DNA from: Oscillospiraceae bacterium
GTDB taxonomy: Bacteria > Bacillota_A > Clostridia > Oscillospirales > Ruminococcaceae
Assembly (NCBI GenBank): GCA_017523995.1
Contig: JAFWUX010000235.1
Span: forward strand, 24,769-88,768
Direction: 5' to 3'
Length of the DNA: 64,000 nucleotides
In this document: in pieces, positions 8,691 to 18,500 of the stretch
Position numbering within the stretch: the stretch's first letter is position 1
Layout: each line of letters begins with the position of its first letter
Made by a program: the position numbers and the translations under genes
The notes under the pieces: model-generated
What the model was told of the DNA's origin: nothing
The model's input: only the letters and a program-made list of their open reading frames with translations
Database searches by the model: none

Positions 8691-9609
8691 ATGTGAAGTG
8701 CCAGCCGTCATCGAGCAGCACGCCGACATGGTAATCAAGCGGTGTGAGATTCTCAGCAAACTGCGGGGGATCGCTTCCTTCATAGGTGATCGGTCCGACC
8801 TCATTGACAACTGAGAGCAGCTCGCCGTTATATTGGTACCATGTTGCGCCGCCGCTGCCCATGTGTGCCCACTGCGTAACGATCATGCGCGTTTCCTCAT
8901 CGCGATAGTAGCCATAGACGTGTAACCCGCTGAAACTGCTGCCAATCAGCATGACGGTGTTGTTCTTGAAGGTATAGAAGCAGATGGAACGGTCTGCCTC
9001 GCAGGAGCCGGTGTTGACAATCAGTTCGTCTGTGCCGTCCCTGTCCATATCGAAATAGACGTAGTCGAGCAGGTTGGCAAAGTTTGTGACCGGATTGCCG
9101 TCCAGACCGCGGTACTCACGCCGCGCCTTCAGCTCCTCGATGTATGCCTCATACGCGGCGTGATAATCGAACACCGGTGCAGGATCGGGACTTGATTCCA
9201 CAGCGGGTTCACCGCTCAGGCTTTCGTTTGTGCCGATCAGCTCGAGCTTTTCCGTGACAGCGCATACATTGCCCTTCGTGACGCTGTATTCATCGGTGCT
9301 GAGACCGTAAAAATCGCTTTTCGTAATCGTGATGGTATATGTGCCCTCCGGTACCATGAGCTCAAAGTAGCCTTTCTGGTCGGTCGAGGTTTCGTATTTT
9401 GCGGCTGTGGTGACCTCCTCTGCGGTGATCCGGGCGCCGGAGACAAGTTCGCCGTTTTTACGCTTATGGACGCTGCCGGTGATCGTGCCGCATTCCGCCG
9501 GATCAAGCGGAGCAGCAGCTGCATCGCGGTCGCCGCAGGCTGTCAGTGTGCCCGCTGCGGAGGTGCAGAGTATGAGTGCAGCAGCGCAAAGCATGAATTG
9601 TTTTCTCAT
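8689..9609 (-). CDS. lipoprotein with carboxypeptidase-regulatory/Cna-B-like domain
   Basis: 306 residues. The lipoprotein signal ends at LTAC near residue 25. Residues ~40-115 form a transthyretin-like beta-sandwich (TGSVHKRKNG..., ITAEEV, GYFELMVPEGTYTITI), as in carboxypeptidase regulatory-like and Cna-B domains. Residues ~145-306 form a second domain containing DMDRDGTDELIV, a calcium-loop-like motif seen in lipoproteins that report on surface proteins. AAAGGAGATC precedes the start. It is probably anchored outside the cell; substrate and partner are unknown. Confidence 0.75.
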   Translation of the reverse strand: MRKQFMLCAAALILCTSAAGTLTACGDRDAAAAPLDPAECGTITGSVHKRKNGELVSGARITAEEVTTAAKYETSTDQKGYFELMVPEGTYTITITKSDFYGLSTDEYSVTKGNVCAVTEKLELIGTNESLSGEPAVESSPDPAPVFDYHAAYEAYIEELKARREYRGLDGNPVTNFANLLDYVYFDMDRDGTDELIVNTGSCEADRSICFYTFKNNTVMLIGSSFSGLHVYGYYRDEETRMIVTQWAHMGSGGATWYQYNGELLSVVNEVGPITYEGSDPPQFAENLTPLDYHVGVLLDDGWHFT

Positions 9610-9644
9610 AGTTGATCTCCTTTTGTACGAAAATCATTATTATT

Positions 9645-9673
9645 ATCATATCATATTGCGCTGAAAATGTCAA
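9645..9673 (-). promoter_or_regulatory. promoter of the lipoprotein gene
   Basis: TTGACA (9673-9668), 17-bp spacer, TATGAT (9650-9645), about 36 bases upstream of the ATG. Confidence 0.7.
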
Positions 9674-9694
9674 CCTTCAATTCCTGCGCTTGGT

Positions 9695-9728
9695 ACAGAA
9701 AAGCACCGTACTGTTTCGGTACGGTGCT
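9695..9728 (-). terminator. terminator of the MATE gene
   Basis: 10-bp perfect stem 9719-9728/9702-9711 with a 7-base loop, followed on the - strand by TTTTCTG, just after the MATE stop. Confidence 0.8.
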
Positions 9729-9733
9729 CTGTG

Positions 9734-11110
9734 TTAAGTCAGATTTTTGTTGCTGGTCGGGATTGTCCGCTCCTTCGGCTGATAGCGGTAGACATAAACG
9801 CCGTAGGGCTTTGCGATATAAAAGCTGATTACGCTGCTGACGCCAAGCGTCAGGAGTTCCGCGATCGGGATTGTCAGCCAGATGCCGTTGATCGAGCGTG
9901 TGAAGTAGAACACGAATGCGAGCGGCACTACAAGCAGTGCGCCGCGCAGCAGGGAGACAACCTGAGCAGCCGTCGGGAGCTCGCATGCGGTGAAGTACAC
10001 GGTGAAAATCGAGTTGATGCCCATGAACGGCATGAACAGGAAATAAAGCCGCAGACCGTGCTCAGCAACCGACTGAAGCTGTGTCTGTGCATCACTGTTG
10101 AACAGCGCAACCTGTGTGCCGGTCTTGAGATAAAGTGCAATGTATGCGCCTGCTGCAAGAATCACAGCGGTGATGACGGAAATGCGGCAGAGATAACGGA
10201 TGCCCTTTTCGTCATGCTCGCCGCGCAGGGAGCACATCAGCGGCTGCACACCGCCCGAGAGTCCGGTGAAGATCGCTGTAAAGACAATCGCAAGATTTGC
10301 GATAATGCCGTATGCAGCGATGCCGGTATTGCCGAGCAGTCTGTAGATGACGAAGTTGAACACGAGAATCACGATGCCGCCGGAGCACTCCGTCAGGAGC
10401 GAATAGAGACCGAGAGACACAATGTTTTTGGTAATCTCTTTGGAAGGGCGGATTCTGCGCAGCTGAAATGCATTCCAGCCCGTCAGGAAGTGAATGCTCA
10501 TGATTGCCATGCTGATGAACGGTGCGATGCATGTTGCAAGCGCCGCGCCGCGCATACCCATATTGTACTGGAAAATGAAAACATAATCCAGCACAACATT
10601 TGCCGCGCTGCTGCCGAGCACGCCTGCCATTGCAAGCTTGGGCGCGCAGTCATTGCGCATGAAGTTGACAAGCAGCTGATTCAGGATAAAGGCAGGGGAG
10701 AACAGCAGAACGGTGCGCAGATAGCTGTGCGCCATATCAAAGATGCTGCTGTCTGCGCCGAGAAGCATCGTGACCTGCCGCGAGAAGAAAATACCGGTCA
10801 GTTCAAATACAGCCGATATCATCAACGCTGCGTAGAAGGCGTTTGTAAAGATTTTATCCGTTTCGCGGCGTTCCACATGACAATAGAGCATGGAGAACTT
10901 GCTGCCGCCGCCGATGCCGAGCATCAGACCGAATCCATTTATGAAATTAAAAACAGGAAGGCACAGGTTCAGCGCGGCAAGACCGTCTGCTCCCATACCT
11001 TTCGCTATGAAATATGTATCAATCAGGATATAGACGGAAATGCCTAACGTGCTGATGATATTAAAGACAATGTACTTAAAAAACTGCGACCGAATATTAG
11101 ATCTGTTCAT
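9734..11110 (-). CDS. MATE family multidrug/Na+ efflux transporter
   Basis: 458 residues, typical MATE length with about 12 hydrophobic segments in two similar halves. Family features include a charged N-terminus followed by YIVFNIISTLGISVYILIDT and the MLGIGGGSKFS block typical of the first half. It exports organic cations or metabolites in exchange for Na+ or H+; the substrate cannot be read from sequence. An AGAGGT ribosome site precedes the ATG. It is a single gene with its own promoter and terminator. Confidence 0.9.
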   Translation of the reverse strand: MNRSNIRSQFFKYIVFNIISTLGISVYILIDTYFIAKGMGADGLAALNLCLPVFNFINGFGLMLGIGGGSKFSMLYCHVERRETDKIFTNAFYAALMISAVFELTGIFFSRQVTMLLGADSSIFDMAHSYLRTVLLFSPAFILNQLLVNFMRNDCAPKLAMAGVLGSSAANVVLDYVFIFQYNMGMRGAALATCIAPFISMAIMSIHFLTGWNAFQLRRIRPSKEITKNIVSLGLYSLLTECSGGIVILVFNFVIYRLLGNTGIAAYGIIANLAIVFTAIFTGLSGGVQPLMCSLRGEHDEKGIRYLCRISVITAVILAAGAYIALYLKTGTQVALFNSDAQTQLQSVAEHGLRLYFLFMPFMGINSIFTVYFTACELPTAAQVVSLLRGALLVVPLAFVFYFTRSINGIWLTIPIAELLTLGVSSVISFYIAKPYGVYVYRYQPKERTIPTSNKNLT

Positions 11111-11181
11111 ACAAATATACCTCTTTTTCTGTCAATTCTTTGTGTACTTAAATGTTATGGTGAGGCGCTAAATATGATGAT

Positions 11182-11210
11182 ATTATATCATAAACGGAGC
11201 AAAAAAGCAA
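11182..11210 (-). promoter_or_regulatory. promoter of the MATE gene
   Basis: TTGCTT (11210-11205), 17-bp spacer, TATAAT (11187-11182). The leader is about 65 bases. Confidence 0.75.
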
Positions 11211-11343
11211 GGATTATCATATAGATTCTCCAAAACGCACAATTTGGATACGCTTCAATTGTGCATTATTCTAATTTGCTAGTATGTTAGCATAATAAAG
11301 CAAACATCAATGTGAATATTCTTGATGTTTCTGTACAGACAAA

Positions 11344-11372
11344 TACAGCCGGAGACAATCACTCCGGCTGTA
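11344..11372 (-). terminator. terminator of the GlpABC-like operon
   Basis: 11-bp stem 11362-11372/11344-11354 with a 7-base loop, just downstream of the DUF1667 gene. The T tract after it is weak (ATTTGTCTG). Confidence 0.65.
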
Positions 11373-11395
11373 CAACTTTATGCATATTTGTGCAA

Positions 11396-11758
11396 TCAGA
11401 TGTGCTCCATCGAACGGGAAGCAACCAGATTGACACCTGTTCCGAGGAGGTCGGCAGCGATGACATCCCCGACTTTGACGGGCGCCTCAACTTTGATGCC
11501 GCGGACAGCGTCCATTGCGGCCATGATCATATCCAGCGGAATCTCACGCTCCGTGATGACCGGCAGCACGCGGTGAATCGCGCCGGTGATGCCGACGGTT
11601 GTTGTCAGGATGCGCGCCGGACGGATACATTCGCTCTTTGCGTATTCCTCGCCGCGCGGGCAGCTGTTGCCACTGACCGAGATCACCTGATCGTTTTCGA
11701 CTTCAACTGTCAGACGGCAGCCGACCGGACAGTTGACACAAATCAGCTCTTTTACCAT
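11396..11758 (-). CDS. DUF1667 iron-sulfur-like protein, third gene of the redox operon
   Basis: 120 residues. The N-terminus contains CVNCPVGC, and another Cys follows at NSCPRG; these fit a small DUF1667 cysteine cluster. DUF1667 proteins are encoded with, or fused to, GlpA/GlpB-like flavoproteins in Firmicutes and probably take part in electron transfer. It starts 3 bases after the upstream flavoprotein stop and is the last gene of the three-gene - operon. The exact cofactor is inferred. Confidence 0.85.
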   Translation of the reverse strand: MVKELICVNCPVGCRLTVEVENDQVISVSGNSCPRGEEYAKSECIRPARILTTTVGITGAIHRVLPVITEREIPLDMIMAAMDAVRGIKVEAPVKVGDVIAADLLGTGVNLVASRSMEHI

Positions 11759-11761
11759 ATC

Positions 11762-13015
11762 TCATTCCTCCGCAATCTCGATTGTAATCGGCTCGGTCAG
11801 TCCGTCCATGTCCTTTTTCAGCAGCAATGCCTCCTCCATCACAGAGGGGACCAGCTTGCGCTTTTTGACCGAGCGGATGATTTTCTCGCCGGAGCGTATA
11901 ACCAGTGTGCCCTTGTCCAGCGGTGTCCGGACGCGGAAGTAGACCGTCAGCTTTTCGGCGGGATCATGCGGATAAAACTGCGACGGCACACAATAGCTGA
12001 CCTGATTGCCGTTCTGAATGCGGAGCGGCTCGCCCTGCGGCTTGCCGTTCTGCAGATAATTGACAGCGCCCTCCGCAGCCTTTGCCGCCTGCAGCGTGAC
12101 GTAATCAACAAGATCATGCACATGCAGACCGTTGCCGCAAGCGAAAATGCCCTCGGCACTTGTCATATAGCGGTCATCGACAACCGGACCTTTCGTGCTC
12201 GGGTCCATCTGAATGCCTGCCTGATCTGCAAGATGATTCTCCGGAATCAGACCGACAGACAGCAGCAGCGTGTCCACATCTATATACTGCTCCGTGCCGG
12301 GAATCGGATTTCGGTTCTCATCGACCTCCATCATCTCGATTTTCTCGAGACGATCCCTGCCGAAGACCTCTGTGACTGTATGCGAGAGATACAGCGGGAT
12401 GTTGAAATCCTCGAGACATTGCTTCATATTGCGCGGCAGTCCGTTTGAATACGGCATGAGCTCTGCCACACCGACAACCTGTGCGCCCTCGAGCGTCATG
12501 CGGCGAGCCATGATCAGACCGATGTCGCCGGATCCGAGGATAAACACGCGCTTGCCGACCATGTAGCCGTCGATATTAAGGTAACGCTGCGCCTGACCTG
12601 CGGTGTAGATGCCTGCAGGGCGTGTTCCGGTGATGTTGATGCCGCCGCGCGGGCGCTCATAGCAGCCGACCGCAAGGATGACGGCATCTGCCTGCACCTG
12701 TACCGTGCCTTCCTCCGCGTTGACATACTCGACAATGCGGTCAGGCGTCAGTTTGGTGACCATCGTGTTCAGCAGAATTTTGACATTCTGCTCCTCAGCC
12801 ATGCGGATGAAGCGCTCTGCATAAGCCGGACCGGAAAGCTGTTCTTTGAAGGTGTGCAGACCGAAGCCGTTGTGGATACATTGCTCCAGAATGCCGCCCG
12901 GTTCCTCGTCCTTCTCGATGACGAGGACATCTTCAATGCCGTTTTTCTTGAGTGTCACAGCGGCGGAAAGGCCGGCACTGCCGCCGCCGATGATAATAGC
13001 CTGTACGTTCTTCAT
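11762..13015 (-). CDS. FAD/NAD(P)-dependent oxidoreductase, GlpB-like
   Basis: 417 residues. It opens with a classic dinucleotide fold (IIIGGGSAGLSAAVTL) and has a second nucleotide fold at about residues 140-180 (VFILGSGDIGLIMARRM). CIHNGFGLHTF is typical of the small flavoproteins paired with GlpA-like dehydrogenases. An FAD-C-terminal motif is also present (EGIFACGNGLHVHDLVDYV). Its ATG overlaps the stop of the upstream GlpA-like gene (13012-13015), so the two are translationally coupled. It probably accepts electrons from that dehydrogenase. The specific substrate is not shown. Confidence 0.88.
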   Translation of the reverse strand: MKNVQAIIIGGGSAGLSAAVTLKKNGIEDVLVIEKDEEPGGILEQCIHNGFGLHTFKEQLSGPAYAERFIRMAEEQNVKILLNTMVTKLTPDRIVEYVNAEEGTVQVQADAVILAVGCYERPRGGINITGTRPAGIYTAGQAQRYLNIDGYMVGKRVFILGSGDIGLIMARRMTLEGAQVVGVAELMPYSNGLPRNMKQCLEDFNIPLYLSHTVTEVFGRDRLEKIEMMEVDENRNPIPGTEQYIDVDTLLLSVGLIPENHLADQAGIQMDPSTKGPVVDDRYMTSAEGIFACGNGLHVHDLVDYVTLQAAKAAEGAVNYLQNGKPQGEPLRIQNGNQVSYCVPSQFYPHDPAEKLTVYFRVRTPLDKGTLVIRSGEKIIRSVKKRKLVPSVMEEALLLKKDMDGLTEPITIEIAEE

Positions 13016-14445
13016 ATACGATTCTCACTTTGCAGAATTTTAGAGTCGGGGGAGTCATAGACAACGTCGAGCGGCGAGATGCCGAGCTCGCGTGCAAGGA
13101 TGTGCACGACCTTCGGCTCGCAGAAGCCGCCCTGACATCTGCCCATGCCCGGACGCACGCGCTTTTTCACGCCCTTGACCGTCCGTGCGCCGCAGGGTCT
13201 GCGGATGCAGTCGATGATCTCGCCCTCGGAGATCTGTTCACAGCGGCAGATGATTTTGCCGTATGCCGGATTCTCACGAATCAGCTCGTTGCGCTCCTCA
13301 ACGGAAAGATCAGCCAGCACAACAGGCTTTTTGCGCGTCATAACCGCATCCGGATTCTGTTCGAGCGGCAGAGACTGCGCAAGGATTTCAATAATCCGGT
13401 CAGCAATCGCCGGAGAAGACGCCAGACCGGGAGACTCGATCGAAACCGCGTCGATGAAGTGCGGCGCGCCTGCAACTTCCTCGATGATGAAATCAGGGGA
13501 TGTGGTTGTCGGGCGGATGCCGGCAAATGTGCGGATCGAGCGGTTCAGCGGAATATTGTTCAGCGTTTTGCTGATATTCGCGCGGACATAGGCAAGACCT
13601 GCGTCCGAGGTGCCGTTATCGTCCGGATCGTCGAGGAAATCGCTGTTCGGACCGATCAGCGTATTGCCGTAAACCGTCGGGATTGCGAGAACGCCCTTGC
13701 CCTTTTCCTTTGAGGGAACAGGGAAGATGATGTGCCGGACCGGCTGCACATCCTGATCGAGGACATAATACTCGCCGCGGCGCGGTGTTGCGTGCCATTC
13801 CGCTTTGCCGACCATATTGTGAATCTCCTCCGCGTGAACACCGGCTGCATTGACCACATATCGCGTGACAAAATCACCGGCGGGCGTTGTGATGCGCCAG
13901 CAGTCGCCCTCTTTCGCAATTGCGGTGCACGGCGCATTGAGATGCAGCTCCGCGCCGTTCTGACATGCGACCTCCATGCATGCGTTCGCGATTTCCCACG
14001 GATATACAACTGCCGTAGTGTAAAAATCAAGCACGCGCGTGACTTTTTCCGAGAGATTCGGCTCATCCTTCAGCGCTTCATCACGGTTCAAATCGTGATA
14101 GGGGATGCCTCTCGCATCTGCGCGCGCTGCGAGAACATCGAGCGCTGCCTCCTCCTCCGGACCGCAGGCGGCAATATATGCGCCGGTCACTTTGCGCGCA
14201 CAGTGCAGCTCCTTGCAGATCTGCTCGTACTGCAGCGCGCCCTTGACATTGAGTTCCGCTTTGTTTGTGCCGTCCTCCGGATCGTATCCGACATGGATGA
14301 TCGCGGAATTCGCCATTGTTGCGCCCTCAGCAATATCGTTCGCTTTTTCGAGGACGGCTATTTTCAGGCGGTACTGTGACAGCTTCCTGCACAGCATGGT
14401 GCCGGTAATGCCGGCTCCGATGATAACTACATCATACATAGGCAT
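13012..14445 (-). CDS. GlpA-like FAD-dependent dehydrogenase with BFD-type [2Fe-2S] domain
   Basis: 477 residues. Residues ~1-365 form a DAO-type FAD domain (DVVIIGAGITGTMLCRKL; later IRTFAGIRP). Residues ~395-460 form a BFD-like iron-sulfur domain, with Cys in IICRCEQ and GRCQGGFC. This is the layout of anaerobic glycerol-3-phosphate dehydrogenase GlpA and of LhgO-like relatives. With the next two genes it forms a GlpABC-like set, but no glpK or glycerol-facilitator gene is adjacent, so glycerol-3-phosphate is only the best guess. Two in-frame starts exist: 14445, and 14439, which is better spaced (9 bases) from GAAAGAG. Confidence 0.85.
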   Translation of the reverse strand: MPMYDVVIIGAGITGTMLCRKLSQYRLKIAVLEKANDIAEGATMANSAIIHVGYDPEDGTNKAELNVKGALQYEQICKELHCARKVTGAYIAACGPEEEAALDVLAARADARGIPYHDLNRDEALKDEPNLSEKVTRVLDFYTTAVVYPWEIANACMEVACQNGAELHLNAPCTAIAKEGDCWRITTPAGDFVTRYVVNAAGVHAEEIHNMVGKAEWHATPRRGEYYVLDQDVQPVRHIIFPVPSKEKGKGVLAIPTVYGNTLIGPNSDFLDDPDDNGTSDAGLAYVRANISKTLNNIPLNRSIRTFAGIRPTTTSPDFIIEEVAGAPHFIDAVSIESPGLASSPAIADRIIEILAQSLPLEQNPDAVMTRKKPVVLADLSVEERNELIRENPAYGKIICRCEQISEGEIIDCIRRPCGARTVKGVKKRVRPGMGRCQGGFCEPKVVHILARELGISPLDVVYDSPDSKILQSENRI

Positions 14446-14504
14446 TTCTCTTTCATTCTGTCAGTGTATTTGCCGGGTCCCGGCATGACAATGGGTATAA
14501 TACT

Positions 14505-14532
14505 ATTATACATTTTTAATCAGATTTGTCAA
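14505..14532 (-). promoter_or_regulatory. promoter of the GlpABC-like operon
   Basis: TTGACA (14532-14527), 16-bp spacer, TATAAT (14510-14505), about 60 bases upstream of the first gene. Confidence 0.75.
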
Positions 14533-14655
14533 GTGGCGATTGTTGATTCAATACAGATTTCGAGCGCAATCGACTGAAATCAGGCGGAATTTACAGCGGG
14601 AATGTTTGCATCTCCGCTCATTTGCATAAAACCATCGTTCCGTATTTGTAAGTGT

Positions 14656-14705
14656 GAACAAAATATGAACAAAAGATTGACAAGATGTGAATTGCGTGCT
14701 ATAAT
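14656..14705 (+). promoter_or_regulatory. promoter with direct repeat upstream of the unknown gene
   Basis: TTGACA at 14677-14682, 17-bp spacer, TATAAT at 14700-14705. Immediately upstream lie two GAACAAAA copies (14656-14663, 14667-14674) spaced 11 bp, one helical turn, a possible activator site. The rest of the 325-base gap between the flanking genes (14446-14770) holds only the divergent promoter and AT-rich DNA. Confidence 0.7.
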
Positions 14706-14770
14706 AAGGTCAGAAACAAAAGCGATTCAAGCAGTTTATATCGAAACGGGAATAGAAAAGGGGGATCCAT

Positions 14771-15352
14771 ATGATGTATCGGGAAGAAGAAATCAGGGAG
14801 ATCATTGCGCATGCAGAATACTGTCTGCCGAAGCGGGATGATCTGCTGAGCCGTCTGCGGGAGCGAAAAATGATCCCGATGCAGGTTGCGCAGCAGCGGT
14901 TTGCCGATTTTGTGACAGGGAATCTCGATGAATATCTGCGGTTTCTGCGCGCCGGAAATGTCCGGCAGGTGATGTTCAGCTACGCATTTTACGCGGCGGA
15001 TGAGATCGAGGAGATGTTCCGGCTGGATGACCGCGACAAGGCGCTCTTTCGCAATTATTCCTATCCGGACCCGAAATCCCGTCCGCTGACGAGAGAACGC
15101 AATCACTGGAACACCGAGCAAACCGACTATGCACACTACATGCGCTATGCGAAATTTGTGCAGCAGTCGCTTGATCTCAGCCATCCGAAGGAGCTGCGCC
15201 TTTATGCGCTGGTGCAGGGTCGAGTGATTGCCTGTCAGCTCGCGGATGCGTGGGTGGTGCGGCTGGGCTTTGTCACGCGCAGCAGACTGCGGCAGGTTGC
15301 AATGGAGGAGAATCTCGGCGCCGGATGTCTGCCGTTCGGCTTTTATGCATAA
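14771..15352 (+). CDS. cytosolic protein of unknown function
   Basis: 193 residues, no signal peptide or membrane segment. It is rich in Arg, Glu and aromatic residues and probably alpha-helical. I do not recognise a domain; there is no P-loop or helix-turn-helix that I can defend. AAAAGGGGG at 14756-14764 fits either the ATG at 14771 or the adjacent one at 14774. It has a consensus promoter and its own terminator, so it is a real, independently expressed gene. Codon use matches its neighbours. Confidence 0.75.
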   Translation: MMYREEEIREIIAHAEYCLPKRDDLLSRLRERKMIPMQVAQQRFADFVTGNLDEYLRFLRAGNVRQVMFSYAFYAADEIEEMFRLDDRDKALFRNYSYPDPKSRPLTRERNHWNTEQTDYAHYMRYAKFVQQSLDLSHPKELRLYALVQGRVIACQLADAWVVRLGFVTRSRLRQVAMEENLGAGCLPFGFYA

Positions 15353-15360
15353 TCAAATCA

Positions 15361-15396
15361 GCCCCGAAGCGCTGCAGCGCCTCGGGGCATTCGTTT
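15361..15396 (+). terminator. terminator of the unknown gene
   Basis: GC-rich stem GCCCCGA/TCGGGGC with an inner GCGC/GCGC stem and TGCA loop (15361-15388), followed by ATTCGTTT. Confidence 0.65.
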
Positions 15397-15444
15397 CTCA
15401 TATATGACATGTCAATAGAATATCAATGAATATAGTGGATTCCG

Positions 15445-15492
15445 GATAAAGAAAATGGCTGTGTGAATTCACCGAAGCGAATTCACACAGCC
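15445..15492 (-). terminator. terminator of the xylanase gene
   Basis: Perfect 14-bp stem 15457-15470/15479-15492 with an 8-base loop, 20 bases after the stop on the - strand, followed by ATTTTC. Confidence 0.85.
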
Positions 15493-15512
15493 AGATTTTG
15501 GGGGGAGCGTAA

Positions 15513-18500
15513 TTACTTGAACGACCAGCTATCGAATTCGAGCTCACCGCTGAATACGAAGTAAATGTCGTTCACGCCCTCGATGCTGTTGCAAGCAACC
15601 GGAGCGATATCGGTCATGGTGCCGCCTGCCGGAACCTCGATGTATGCAAATGCATCACCGATGCCGCCGGAAGAGTTGGCCTTGCAGACCTTGATCACAG
15701 CGCCGTTCTTGGAAGAAGCGCGTGCGGAGAATGTCTTGCAGCCGTCCTTGAAGTCAACACCCTTGAGCATGGTCCAGTCGCCCTTCTGGATATCGGTAAC
15801 GACAGTATCGCCAACGCCCTTGATCTGGATGCCGCCCTGGTTTGCCATTGTCTCAGCCTGAACAGTGGTGAACGGGTTGAGCTTCTGGAGCTGCGTGCAG
15901 CCGGTATGTGTACCCTTTGCAGAGATCTTGCCGGTAGAAGGATTGTAGTCAGCCGGATCGATGCAGGTGGAGCGGTAGTTGAGACCCTTGCCGCCGTTGA
16001 CGCCCATACGCATCTCGGTCTGTCTGCAGTGGTATGCGAGGTAGTACTTACCCTTGAACTCAACGATCGAGTGGTGGTTGTTGCCGCCGTTGTCGATGCG
16101 CTGTGTGCCGGTGTTCTGGAAGACCATACCGGCGAGCTGGCTGGAAGTCCACGGACCCATCGGGTTGCTGTTGGTCATGTAGAGGATATCTGCGCTGCCG
16201 AAGGAAACACCGTTGATGTTGCATCCGCCCGGAACGTTCCAGTTTGCGCAGTAGGAGTAATACCAGAGGTTGCCGATCTTGATCAGGCTGGAGTCCTCGA
16301 ACAGATACGGGTTCTCCAGTGTCTTTGCCTGACCGGAAATAGAGATCATGTCATTGCCGAGCTTCATACAGCGGCCGGTCTTCGGGTTTGCCTTGTCTCT
16401 GCCGTCAACGCCGCCGCCCATGAACAGGTAAGCTTCGTCGGTCTTCTCATCGTAGTAGACGCCCGGGTCGAACATCCAGACAACGTCATTCATGTTCGCA
16501 ACCTTGGACTTGGAAACGAGCTCGCTGCCGATCGGATCTACGAATCCGCTTGTCGGGCTGTCAGAAGACAGCACGCCGACGCCGGAACCGTTGTTTGCGA
16601 AGTACAGGAAGAACTTTTCCTTGCCGTTGATCTTCTTATGCAGAGCATCCGGTGCCCATGCATTTGCTGCCCATTTTGCAACGCCGCCGGTGGTTCTGCC
16701 GTTTCTTGCAGCGACCGGAATTGCGCCGTGGTCAGTCCAGTTGACGAGGTCTTCAGAGGAGATGCAGTTGATGGTACCGGAGTTGTAGGAGTTCTCCTTC
16801 ATCTGGTTGCCGTTGTACTCAAATGCATCGTTGGTGGTGTAGAGATACAGTCTGTCTTCGTAGACCATCCAGCCCGGGTCTGCGCCGAAGCGCTGGGTGG
16901 TACACGGGTTGTTTTCGTTATACTTCTTGGTAGAAGTAGCGATGTTTGCACCGCTGAATGCCTTTTCCATCTGGGAGAAATCAAGCTGGGTGACTTCCGG
17001 CTCAGCGACCGGGAACTTGGTGATCTTGGTGAGCAGGTAATCGAGCAGAACTTTTGCGTCCTCATCGGTGACCTTCAGGCTCGAGTTGACATCTGCGTTC
17101 TTCTTGGAAGAAGAGGAGATGAATGTGCCGCTCTTGAGAGCAGTCTTGAGTGCGGAGAGGTCTGCGGAGGAGATTACGCCGTCGCAGTTGACATCGCCGA
17201 GGATCTTGGAGTTGGAAACCGTTGCACCCTTCGGGCCGTCGATTGCGGTGCCCTTCGGAGCGCCGATGACTTCGTCGATGTAGAAGTCGATCGTGGTGTC
17301 ATTGGTCTCAACATAGAGCTTGACATCGGATGCGCCTGCCGGAATCGTGAACGAGGTGTTTGCGAGCTGTGTCCAGGAATCCTTTGCAACTTCGTGACCT
17401 TCATCGACCTTCACATACTTGGTCTCGGTGCCGTCATTGTAAGAGATTGTGAAGTGGAACGGCTCGGAATCGCCGCCGCTGGTGTACTTGACAACTGCAC
17501 TGAAGCTGTATGCCTCGCCTGCCTTGAAGATGTTGGACGGGAGGGACATCTCAGCGCCGTTCCATGTATCGGTTCTGCCGGTGACTGCAAGGGACTTGCT
17601 GCCCTTGTAAGCTTCTGCACTGGAGGATTCCGCAGTAGCAGCACGGCCTGCGAAACCATCAACACCGTTCTCAAAGGTGTAGTGGAACCAGTAGCCGTCT
17701 GCATCGAGCTCCGGCTCCTTGATTTCAAATGAATCCGGGAACTTTGTGCCGTCGCCCCAGGGCTTCGGAACGAGAGAAGTCAGAGCAGTGTAAGCTGCCT
17801 TCGGCTGATTGTTGCTGGTGTAAAGCAGCGGAGCATTCGATCTGCCGCTATTCTTGTCTGTGCCGACCCAGGAGTGACCGTCATTCGGACCCCAGACCTG
17901 GAACAACGTGACTCTTGACTGATGGGAAGCATCAGAGTTCCAGTCGATACAAGCCTTCAGGATATTCTTGTATCTGTTTGCCTGCTGATCGAGAGAGTAC
18001 TTGCCGCCGTCGGTGCTGATATCGAGCTCAGTGATCTGAACTTCCAGACCTGCCTGCAGGTACATCTTCAGAGCGGTCAGGTAAGCATTCTCACCGGACC
18101 AGCCGTCATTTGCGTTCGCATTGATATGAGACTGCATGCCGACGCCGTCGAGGTTGCCGGCAGCCTTGATGCGCTTTGCGGTCGTCAGGATCGCGTCACG
18201 CTTGAAGCCTGCATACTCATTATAATCGTTGTAGAACAGGTGGCAGTTTTTCGGAGCATACATTCTTGCATACTTGAAAGCCTGATCAATAAAGTGGTTA
18301 TCGCCGTAAATGGAAACCCACGGAGAAGCGCCGTTGCCGTAGCCCTTGTTGCGCGGACCGCCGTTCGAGTCGTTCATACACTCGTTGCAGACGTCATATG
18401 CGTAAAGGTTCAGGGTCGGATACTTGGTCTTGTAGAGGTTAAACATGTTCTTGATGTAACTCTCAAGACGCTGGTTCATGGTGTTCTCATCGACATAGCT

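Noticed and set aside
9731..11047. 438-residue open frame on + across the MATE gene
   Set aside because: Its translation is Cys/His/Arg-rich nonsense; the - strand MATE protein is unmistakable.
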